Shown here in pieces: positions 26,329 through 33,588 of a stretch of DNA of 64,000 nucleotides; positions within the stretch are counted from its first letter, which is position 1, and each line of letters begins with the position of its first letter. This DNA is from Prado023 sp963700475 (GTDB lineage Bacteria > Actinomycetota > Actinomycetes > S36-B12 > CAIYMF01): assembly GCA_963700475.1 (NCBI GenBank), contig CAVOXR010000011.1:62001-126000 (forward strand), given 5' to 3'. The notes under the pieces are model-generated. The model was given only the letters and a program-made list of their open reading frames with translations. It searched no databases and was not told the DNA's origin. The translations under genes were made by a program, and so were the position numbers.

Positions 26329-27345
26329 GTGCCGGGACGATTGGGACGTGGCGGGGCCGGGGGCGCGGGACATGGGCGCGCGGGGGCGGGCTCTGGGTCC
26401 GGCGGCCCGGGGGGCGGTGGGCCCCAGAGCGAGCCCTCGGGGTACTCGATCCCGTTGACGGAGATCGTCGACCGGCTCGGCCTCATGCGGGTCGCAGGGG
26501 GCCACCTGGACCTCGCTGCGATCCAGATCGCGACCGCCGAGGTCAACCGGCCGGGGCTTCAGCTCACAGGCTACCTCGAGGCATTCAGCTCCGACCGGCT
26601 GCAGATCATCGGCTGGATCGAGACGGCATACCTGTCGAGCCTCGAGCCGGGGATCCGCGCTGCGCGCCTCGAGGACTACTTCGCGCTCGGTTTCCCTGCG
26701 CTCGTCGTTGCCCGCGGGCTGCACGTCATGCCCGACATGGTGGCCGCCGCCGACCACCACAACGTCCCCGTGTTCGTGACGGAGATGGAGACCAGCCCGT
26801 TCGCCAGCGCCCTGACGTGGTTGCTCGTCCACGCCCTCGCCCCGCGCAAGGTGATCGAGGCCGGACTCGTGGACGTGCACGGCGAGGGTGTCCTGATCCT
26901 GGGTGACACCGGGATCGGGCAGTCCGAGACGATCCTCGAGCTGGTGCGCCGCGGCCACCGGTTGATCGCCGACGACCTGGTCGAGATCCGCCGGATCTCC
27001 GGTGACCACCTACGTGGCCGGGCCCTGCCCGATGCGGGCTTCGTGATCAGCATCCCCGGTGTCGGGTTGGTCGACGTGGAGGAGCTGTTCGGGATCGGCT
27101 CGATCCGCAGTGATGGGCGGATCACCGTCGTGGTGGTTCTCGAGTCCCGGGACATGAACAAGGAGTACGAGCGCGTCGGCATCAACGAGCAGGTCCAGGA
27201 GGTGTTCGGCGTGCCCCTTGCGCGAGTGCTCATCCCGGTCCAGCCCGGGCGCAACCTCGCCGTGATCATCGAGGCCGTGGCGCTCACGCATCGCCAGCGG
27301 GAGCTCGGCTACGTGGCGGCCGCCGAGCTCACCGGGCGCGGGTAG
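26329..27345 (+). CDS. HprK paralogue with lost catalytic residues (pseudokinase candidate)
   Basis: 338 residues from GTG 26329, immediately after the phosphatase stop. A 35-residue Gly-rich leader precedes an HprK N-terminal domain, and a TTG at 26455 is an alternative start. The catalytic fold is well preserved (GEGVLILG, RLIADDLVEI, PVQPGRNLAVIIEAVAL). However, the P-loop reads GDTGIGQS with Gln198 in place of the essential lysine, the family histidine is Glu177, and the glutamate of the EIRG signature is Ser241 (ISIPGVG). Three independent losses argue against ATP-dependent kinase activity. It may regulate or hetero-oligomerise with the intact HprK upstream; that is inference. Confidence 0.85.
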   Translation: MPGRLGRGGAGGAGHGRAGAGSGSGGPGGGGPQSEPSGYSIPLTEIVDRLGLMRVAGGHLDLAAIQIATAEVNRPGLQLTGYLEAFSSDRLQIIGWIETAYLSSLEPGIRAARLEDYFALGFPALVVARGLHVMPDMVAAADHHNVPVFVTEMETSPFASALTWLLVHALAPRKVIEAGLVDVHGEGVLILGDTGIGQSETILELVRRGHRLIADDLVEIRRISGDHLRGRALPDAGFVISIPGVGLVDVEELFGIGSIRSDGRITVVVVLESRDMNKEYERVGINEQVQEVFGVPLARVLIPVQPGRNLAVIIEAVALTHRQRELGYVAAAELTGRG

Positions 27346-27412
27346 CAGGGCGAGAGCCACTTCCTCGCAACGCGGCCCGCTGCAACAGTCGGCCGGACCG
27401 TACCCTGTGCCA

Positions 27413-28604
27413 ATGCAGGAGCCGCAGACCGACGACGGCGCGTTCTACCAGCCGTGGCTCGACCCGGACCGGGACTACGCGGCCGGTGAGCCGCCCACGT
27501 CGCACACGGGCGTGGCCGGGTCCGTGGAGAAGCGGGTGCTGGGGACCAGCCGTATGATCGACCGGCTGCAGGCCAGCAACGGCGTGATCGCGTTCACGTA
27601 TGCGGCCTTCAAGAAGTACGCCGACGATGAGGGCAGCCGGCTGGCCGCGCTCCTGGCGTACTACACGTTCATGAGCCTGTTCCCGTTGCTCATCGCGGGC
27701 TTCGCGATCCTGAACACGCTGCTCGTCGGCCACCCGGAGTACGTGGATCAGCTCGTCGCGAACATCGTGCCCCCGGAGTACCAGGCCCAGGTCACCACTG
27801 CCTACGAGTCGCTTCCCTCGGGTGGGGCCGCGTTCGCGGTCGCGATCATCGGCCTGCTGCTTGCGGGAACGGCGGGCGTCTTCTCCTTGTACGCCATGGT
27901 CAACCAGGTCTTCTGCGTGCCCTACCGGTTCCGGTACGGATTCGGCCCGCGGTACATCCGAGTCCTGCTTCATGGTGCTCCTGATGGGCATCGGCGTGCT
28001 GGTGGTGACCATCGGATCGACGCTGGTGGTGCACGTCACCGGCTTCGCATTCGCCCAGCGGGCGGCGGCATCGATCCTGCTCTGGCTCGTCGCCTCGGCG
28101 CTGCTGTACGCGGGGGCGACGTTCCTGACCCGTCGGCCACTGACCTTCGGCGAGGTGGGGCTCGGCGCCGCCCTGGGAGGGTTGGCCATGACGACGATCA
28201 TCGGCTTGGGCAGCGCCCTGCTCGGTCAGTTCATCGCCAGCTCGTCGGCCGTCTACGGTGTGTTCGGCACGGTGGTCGGGATCTTCTCGGTGCTGTTCCT
28301 GGTCTCCAACGCCATCGTGTTCTCGTTCGAGATCTCGGTGGTGCGGGCCTGGCAGCTGTGGCCCCGCGGTGTCGACATCAACCTCCTGTTCCCCGCCGAC
28401 GAACGCGCCTACGCCCTGCTGACCCTGATGGACGAACGGATGCCCTCGCAGCGCAACGGCGTCGCGTTCGACGCCACCGGGCACGACGACGAACGGCGCA
28501 CGGCCCTCGCATCCTTGATGCGGCGTCCCGAGGGGGTGCCGGTCCACCCCTACGAGGTGGGCGGCGAGGAACCGGACCGCCAACCTGCGGCGACCGAGGA
28601 CTGA
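27413..28604 (+). CDS. YihY/virulence factor BrkB-family membrane protein (frameshifted)
   Basis: About 396 residues after correction; start ATG 27413 (GTG 27407 possible). The family segments are clear: SRLAALLAYYTFMSLFPLLIAG, then repeated transmembrane helices with GTAGVFSLYAMVNQVF and, in the second frame, FGTVVGIFSVLFLVSNAIVFSFE. The frame changes at about 27968: one extra C in CTGCTTC separates RYIRVL from FMVLLMGIGV. The span of 1,192 nt is one over a multiple of three. YihY proteins have six or more helices and an uncertain function; older ribonuclease BN annotations are wrong. The C-terminal 75 residues are polar. Confidence 0.8.
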
Positions 28605-28731
28605 CGGGACTCCGGCTCGGCGGAACGGGGGTCCGGGCGCCGGCTTGGCTACAGTCGCGCCGGGGGTGGGCTCCCCACCGGGTCCCGACCGTCGGGGTCG
28701 GACGCCCGGTCGCCACGGAGGAGGTCGGCAC

Positions 28732-29394
28732 ATGTCGGCTCTGGACATTGTCGGCTGGGTCAGTTCGATCCTCGTGGTGCTGTCGCTCATGCAGGCCCGC
28801 GTCCTGCGTTTCCGCTGGATGAACCTGGTCGGGGCCGCGATGGCCACCGTCGTCAACGCCATGCTCGGGATCTGGCCGTTCGCGGCGATGAACGGCGTGA
28901 TCGCAGTCATCGACGCGTACTGGATCTGGCGGCTGAGCCGCGAGCGCCATGACGACCACGCCTACCAGGTCATCGAGGTCGGTGTCGATGATGCCTACCT
29001 GCGCCATGTCCTGGGCGTCCACGCCGATGACCTCGCCGCCACCCATCCCGGCTTCTCGATGTCGGCCGTCCCGGACGGTTCCAGCGCCACGCCTCGCGGG
29101 GCCGCCGCGGATCGCTCGGCGTTCCTCGTGCTGCGCAGCGATGAGACCGTCGGGATGGTGCTGGTCCGCGACGCCGGCGAGGGTGTCGGCGAGGTCGAGC
29201 TCGACTACGTCACGCAGCGGTTCCGCGACTTCACCCCGGGCGAGTTCGTGTACCGGAAGTCGGGGGTGTTCGCTGAGAAGGGCTTCACCCGGCTGGTTGC
29301 GGATGCCGGGCCGGGCACGAGTGACCACTACGGCCGGGTCGGGTTCCAGCGCGTCGGCGATCGCTGGGAGCGCGCAGTCCGGGCCGCCGCGTAG
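28732..29394 (+). CDS. YgjV-like membrane protein with a C-terminal GNAT-like domain
   Basis: 220 residues from ATG 28732, preceded by GGAGGAGG. The first 80 residues hold about three membrane segments (LDIVGWVSSILVVLSLMQA, LVGAAMATVVNAMLGIW, AAMNGVIAVIDAYWIW) resembling the YgjV family. Residues 90-220 are soluble and end with EKGFTRLVADAG...DHYGRVGFQRVG, reminiscent of the acetyl-CoA binding and C-terminal strands of GNAT acetyltransferases. The combination is seen from sequence only; function unknown. Confidence 0.7.
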   Translation: MSALDIVGWVSSILVVLSLMQARVLRFRWMNLVGAAMATVVNAMLGIWPFAAMNGVIAVIDAYWIWRLSRERHDDHAYQVIEVGVDDAYLRHVLGVHADDLAATHPGFSMSAVPDGSSATPRGAAADRSAFLVLRSDETVGMVLVRDAGEGVGEVELDYVTQRFRDFTPGEFVYRKSGVFAEKGFTRLVADAGPGTSDHYGRVGFQRVGDRWERAVRAAA

Positions 29395-29403
29395 GGGGCG
29401 GGT

Positions 29404-30411
29404 TCAGGGTCGCCAACCCCGAGCCATCAGGGCGCGCCCGAGCCTGTCCATCACGAAACCGGGGGAGCCGAATCCTTCACGTCCGGTCCAGCGCACGACA
29501 TCGTGCCCGAGGTCCCGGAGATGTCCCTCACGGATCTTCTCGTGCGCGAAGGCGGACGCGTCGCGGTACTTGCCCTCGCCGTCGGCCTCCCCGATGACCA
29601 TGTACTCCTCCCAGAGGAAGTCGGGGTAGGCATCGCCACCGGGAGTGCGGATCCGTGCCTGCAGCGTGGGAGCTGGGAGGCCGGCCAGGTGCATGTGCGC
29701 AGCCCCGAAGGATTCCAGGGGTGACTCCCGCCGGAGGTTCGCAAGCGAGAGCACAAGATCGAGGTGGCGGGCTGTGCGGGGCGATGCCGCATACGGCTGA
29801 GCTTCGATCAGTGGGCGCTCGGCGGCAACGCAGAGCCGGGCATTCCTGTAGAGCGAACGATCGAGCGACCCGGCGAGATCCTTGAGTTCGAGTCGCAGCG
29901 CGGCGTCGACGATCATCACCGCGTCCGGGAGTTCGAGCCCGGCGGCGACGTCGAGCGCCGTTCTCGATGCGGTCGTGACACGCAGGCCCTCCTGCGTGGT
30001 CATGACGTGGTGCTCGGGGACATTCCCCAGATGGACCTCGAGGCGCTCGGTCCGACGCGTGCGTTCCTGCGGTGCCCGGGCCCGAGTGACGTGGATCCGG
30101 GCCTCCGCAGACTGCTGGGTTCGCCGCAGTGGCAGCCCGAGTGCCAGGGCGGCTGTCTCGTGGCTCGCTACGCGGCCCGCGGCCACCACCTGCTCGGCCA
30201 GAGCACGAAGCAGGTGCAGGGCCACCGGGTCATCAGGCATGGCTTCGCTGGCAATGAACACACCCTGGCGGAGGCGGGTGATCCGCCCTGAGCCCAGGGC
30301 GGTCTGTAGTTGGCGGCGCGAGACGCCACGTGCGGCGACGTGGGCGAAGGTGAACGGGGTGGAGGGCGGCGTCCAAGGGTCGGGTGTGCGCACGTGAACA
30401 GACTCGTCCAC
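29404..30411 (-). CDS. AbiEi-like transcriptional regulator/antitoxin with C-terminal nuclease-like domain
   Basis: 335 residues from GTG 30411. The N-terminal 50 residues (VAARGVSRRQLQTALGSGRITRLRQGVF) match the AbiEi antitoxin winged-helix domain. The middle follows the pattern of the abundant actinobacterial 'type IV TA AbiEi family' proteins (ASHETAALALGLP, TTASRTALDVA). The C-terminus (PDFLWEEYMVIGEADGEGKY ... GHDVVRW) resembles the DUF559/Vsr-like nuclease fold. No AbiEii toxin gene is adjacent. Function is probably regulatory, unproven. Confidence 0.75.
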   Translation of the reverse strand: MDESVHVRTPDPWTPPSTPFTFAHVAARGVSRRQLQTALGSGRITRLRQGVFIASEAMPDDPVALHLLRALAEQVVAAGRVASHETAALALGLPLRRTQQSAEARIHVTRARAPQERTRRTERLEVHLGNVPEHHVMTTQEGLRVTTASRTALDVAAGLELPDAVMIVDAALRLELKDLAGSLDRSLYRNARLCVAAERPLIEAQPYAASPRTARHLDLVLSLANLRRESPLESFGAAHMHLAGLPAPTLQARIRTPGGDAYPDFLWEEYMVIGEADGEGKYRDASAFAHEKIREGHLRDLGHDVVRWTGREGFGSPGFVMDRLGRALMARGWRP

Positions 30412-30599
30412 TCATGTGCCGTTGCCCATGGCCCGCGGAGGATCTGTGGATGGAGGACCACCTCCGAGCCGGTCCTCCGACACCCGGCCGCCGACCTCGC
30501 CTGCGGTTGGCCCGAGCCCTCCCCCCGATCCGGACAGGCCCACCGCGCACGATTTGGGCGTTCTCGATCGAGGTTCGGGCTGGCGTCGCTGTCACCGCG

Positions 30600-30652
30600 C
30601 ATCAGATGAGCGTTATCGACGTCCTGGAGGCGTTCATAACGCCCATCTGATG
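30600..30652. repeat. Long inverted repeat, 17-bp arms
   Basis: CATCAGATGAGCGTTAT (30600-30616) and the reverse complement of CATCAGATGGGCGTTAT (30636-30652) pair at 16 of 17 positions around a 19-nt spacer. The arms are AT-richer than their surroundings. It could be a small mobile-element remnant, a regulator site or an RNA hairpin. Confidence 0.7.
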
Positions 30653-30739
30653 TGCGCTCGAACTGGCTACCCCGGGATCCGCCTGGCTAACGGTGCAATC
30701 CGTGTGCGGTCCCCGCCAACGGGCCTCCGAGAAAGCGAG

Positions 30740-30776
30740 CGGCCCGGCCGGGCGAGTTTCCCCGCCGGCCGGGCCG
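30740..30776. terminator. Hairpin terminator of the DHA2 exporter gene
   Basis: A 12-bp perfect stem, CGGCCCGGCCGG with its complement, around a 13-nt loop (GCGAGTTTCCCCG), 16 nt beyond the stop of the minus-strand exporter gene. Confidence 0.75.
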
Positions 30777-30792
30777 TGATCGTTTGGCTGGA

Positions 30793-32343
30793 TCAGCCGA
30801 AGTGGACGGCTGCGGGTGCGTCCTCCTCGGCCGCGGCCTGCGGGCCGATCCGGATCATGACGAGCACGACCACGGCGGCGATCAGCAGCAGGACTCCGCC
30901 GACCATGAACGCCTGGGTGTAGCCGGCCGTGAGGGCGTCGGGAAGTGCAGCGTCGCCGAGGGCGGCGTTGGTCGCCAGATAGGCCGAGGTGGCGGTGACG
31001 GCGACGGTGTTCATCAGCGCGGTGCCCAACGACCCACCCACCTGCTGCGAGGTGTTGATGACCGCGGAGGCGACGCCTGCGTCGTGGTTGCCGACGGCGT
31101 GCAGCGCGACCGTGGCCGTGGGGATGAAGACGAAGGCCATGCCCACGCTCATGATGACCATGGGCGGCAGGATGGCGGTCACGTAGTCCGACTCCGGGGT
31201 GAGGCGGGTCAGCCAGAACATGCCCAGGGCGGCGACGAGCAGGCCAGGGGCCATGAGCGGCCGGGGCCCGACCTTGGGCATGAGGTTGGCGGCGATGCCG
31301 GCGGCCAGGATGATGCCGAGGCTGAACGGCAGGAAGGCGAAGCCGGCCTGCACAGGCGTGTACTGCTTGATGACCTGCAGGTACAACCCGAGGAAGAGGA
31401 ACATCGCGAAGAGCCCGGCGCCGGTGATCAGCGAGGACAGGTAGGCGCCACCACGATTGCGCTCGCGGACGATGCGCAGGGGGAGCAGTGGGTTCGAGGT
31501 GCGCGCCTCGATCACCAGGAACGAGCCGAGCAGGATCGCCGCGGCGATGAACCAGATGAACGTGCTCGGCTCGGTCCAGTTGGCGGAATCCGTGTAGCCG
31601 TCGGGGGCTGCCTGGGTGAAGCCGTAGACGAGTGCCACCAGGCCCAGCGTCGAGGTGATCGCTCCGGGGATGTCGTAGCTCGTGTTGCCACCGGCGCGGG
31701 ACTCCCTGATCAGGTTCCGTGCGAACAGCAGGGTCACGATTGCGATGGGGGTGTTGACAGCGAGGCACCAGCGCCACGACAGGTACTCGGTGAGGACCCC
31801 ACCGAGCAGCAGGCCGATGGCAGCGCCGGCACCGGAGATGGCGCCCATGACGCCGAACGCCTTGGCGCGCTCCTTCGGGTCGTGGAAGCTCACGCTGATC
31901 AGTGCCAGCGCGGCGGGTGCGAGGAGTGCGGCGAACCCGCCCTGCAGGGCGCGGGCGGTGATCAGCAGGCCCAGGTTGGGGGCGAGGCCACCGATGAGGG
32001 AGGCGAGCGCGAACCCGCCGAGGCCAACCATGAAGGTGCGCTTGCGGCCCGAGTAGTCGGCGATGCGACCGCCGAGCAGCAGGAAGCCGCCGAAGGTCAG
32101 GGTGTAGGCCGTGACGATCCACTGGACGTCCGCCGGGGCGATCTGCAGGTCGGCTGATGCACTCGGGATCGCCAGGTTCACGATGGAGGCGTCGAGGACG
32201 ATCATCAGCTGGGCGATGGCGATGACGGCCAGCGCCTTGAACCGCCTCGGGTCCGTCGGGGGGACCTCGTTGGCCGAGCCCGCAGGGGTCTGGACGACGG
32301 GCGGGGCTTCAGCCGGGGCGCTCGGCGGATCGATCGAGGGCAT
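30793..32343 (-). CDS. DHA2-family (EmrB/QacA) multidrug exporter
   Basis: 516 residues from ATG 32343, chosen for the AGGAG site 8 nt upstream (an in-frame start at 32388 lacks one). Fourteen predicted helices. Motif A is GGRIADYSGRKRTFM, preceded by LDASIVNLAIPS typical of DHA2 proton antiporters, and motif C-like glycine-rich ISGAGAAIGLLLGGVL follows, with WRWCLAVNTPI. It probably expels toxic organic compounds using the proton gradient. No adjacent TetR or MarR regulator is present. A strong terminator follows. Confidence 0.9.
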   Translation of the reverse strand: MPSIDPPSAPAEAPPVVQTPAGSANEVPPTDPRRFKALAVIAIAQLMIVLDASIVNLAIPSASADLQIAPADVQWIVTAYTLTFGGFLLLGGRIADYSGRKRTFMVGLGGFALASLIGGLAPNLGLLITARALQGGFAALLAPAALALISVSFHDPKERAKAFGVMGAISGAGAAIGLLLGGVLTEYLSWRWCLAVNTPIAIVTLLFARNLIRESRAGGNTSYDIPGAITSTLGLVALVYGFTQAAPDGYTDSANWTEPSTFIWFIAAAILLGSFLVIEARTSNPLLPLRIVRERNRGGAYLSSLITGAGLFAMFLFLGLYLQVIKQYTPVQAGFAFLPFSLGIILAAGIAANLMPKVGPRPLMAPGLLVAALGMFWLTRLTPESDYVTAILPPMVIMSVGMAFVFIPTATVALHAVGNHDAGVASAVINTSQQVGGSLGTALMNTVAVTATSAYLATNAALGDAALPDALTAGYTQAFMVGGVLLLIAAVVVLVMIRIGPQAAAEEDAPAAVHFG

Positions 32344-32532
32344 GGGGACTCCTGGGGCTTGGGAACGCGGCTCTTGGTGCGGCGGCATCGGACCGGGATG
32401 GTCGCACGTTCAATCAACTCGCACAAGGGTAGTTGTTGTTCCCGACTCCGGCAGCCTGTTGCGACGAGACATCCGTCACGCGATCGAGCAGCGCGGCCAG
32501 TGGCTCGGGTGGCGCTTTCGGCGATCCCCCTG

Positions 32533-33588
32533 TCAGATCTCCGGGTCCCGCTCCGGGCGTGAGCCCCGGACCAGCAGGGTGACTCCCGCCATCACCGCCG
32601 CGACCAGGGAGGACGCCAGCGGGTTCGCCGACAGGCGGGTGAGGCCGCCCAGCGATGCCGGGACGTCCACGGTGGTGGTCATCGCCCAGGTGACGAAGCC
32701 CGCCAGGGCGGCGGTTGCCGTGACCCCGGCCACGAACGACCCACGGTGCCGGCGCACCCGCAGCACGAGCCCGACGAGGGCCGCCAGGAGGAGGCAGGCC
32801 GCGACGCCCCCGAGTCCGATCAACAACCCGGAGGACCAGGTCGACAGCACGTAGGGCTCAGGAGTGATCCGGGTGAGCCCGCCCTCGCCGGGCGCTCCGC
32901 CCGCGGCCAGCAGCACAGCACTTCCGAGCAGTGGGTAGAGCACGGCCAGGGCGACGCCCACAGCCGTTGAGCTCGTCAGCCATCCGGCGCCCGCTGCGGC
33001 GATCATCGTGATCAGCAGCCCGGGGACGACGACCAGGCCGTACGCCACTGCTCGTCCGCCGCGCCACCACGTCGCGCCCACGGTGCTCACCAGGCCTACA
33101 AGAACGGCGAGGGCTGCTGCGCCCGTGACCGTTCCGGGGCGCAGCCCGCCCGTCCACCACCAGGTGAGGCCCTCGGTCACGTCGACGGTGCCGGCCTCGT
33201 TGGTCGTGGTCAGGGTCCGTTGCGACAACGCCACGAGAGCAGCGGCGGCACCGCCGGCGCCCAGACCTGCCCCGGCAACCCCGGCGAGGCCCACGCTCAT
33301 CCGACGCAGGGGGACGGCCAGGACGACCGCCGCAGCACCGGTGATGAGCAGCGGCGCCCCCGCCGCCCAGGTCGACCACTCCAGGCCGCCGGCCACATCG
33401 CTGGTCACGGTCTGCCGCCAGCCGCCCAGGAGGCCCAGGCCCGCGAGCCAGGAACCGAGCAGCAGGGTGTCGGTCTCGGTCAGGCCGAGTGCCGCCAACA
33501 ACCACGCGATCGCCACACCCACCAGAACGGCGGTCACCACAGCCAGGGCGCCGACAAGGACGCCGCGGGCCACGGCCGCGGCCCTCAT
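32533..33588 (-). CDS. Polytopic membrane protein, unknown function
   Basis: 351 residues from ATG 33588, which overlaps the stop of the preceding PQQ-propeller gene by ATGA. About nine or ten hydrophobic helices rich in Gly, Ala, Leu and Val alternate with short loops; the C-terminus is short and charged (RGSRPERDPEI). No motif I can assign. Translational coupling suggests it works with the beta-propeller protein, for example as its membrane partner. Confidence 0.75.
   Translation of the reverse strand: MRAAAVARGVLVGALAVVTAVLVGVAIAWLLAALGLTETDTLLLGSWLAGLGLLGGWRQTVTSDVAGGLEWSTWAAGAPLLITGAAAVVLAVPLRRMSVGLAGVAGAGLGAGGAAAALVALSQRTLTTTNEAGTVDVTEGLTWWWTGGLRPGTVTGAAALAVLVGLVSTVGATWWRGGRAVAYGLVVVPGLLITMIAAAGAGWLTSSTAVGVALAVLYPLLGSAVLLAAGGAPGEGGLTRITPEPYVLSTWSSGLLIGLGGVAACLLLAALVGLVLRVRRHRGSFVAGVTATAALAGFVTWAMTTTVDVPASLGGLTRLSANPLASSLVAAVMAGVTLLVRGSRPERDPEI

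Larger units (their letters stand above)
30412..30792. other. Intergenic region with a terminator and a long inverted repeat
   Basis: No convincing gene in these 381 bp. They contain a strong terminator of the exporter gene at 30740-30776 and an inverted repeat with 17-bp arms at 30600-30652, described separately. The rest shows nothing recognisable. Confidence 0.6.

Noticed and set aside
29404..30411. A type IV toxin-antitoxin system
   Set aside because: Only an AbiEi-like protein is present; no AbiEii nucleotidyltransferase toxin lies next to it.
30784..32157. 457-codon plus-strand frame opposite the DHA2 exporter
   Set aside because: Composition is that of an antisense frame; the minus-strand protein has all exporter motifs.
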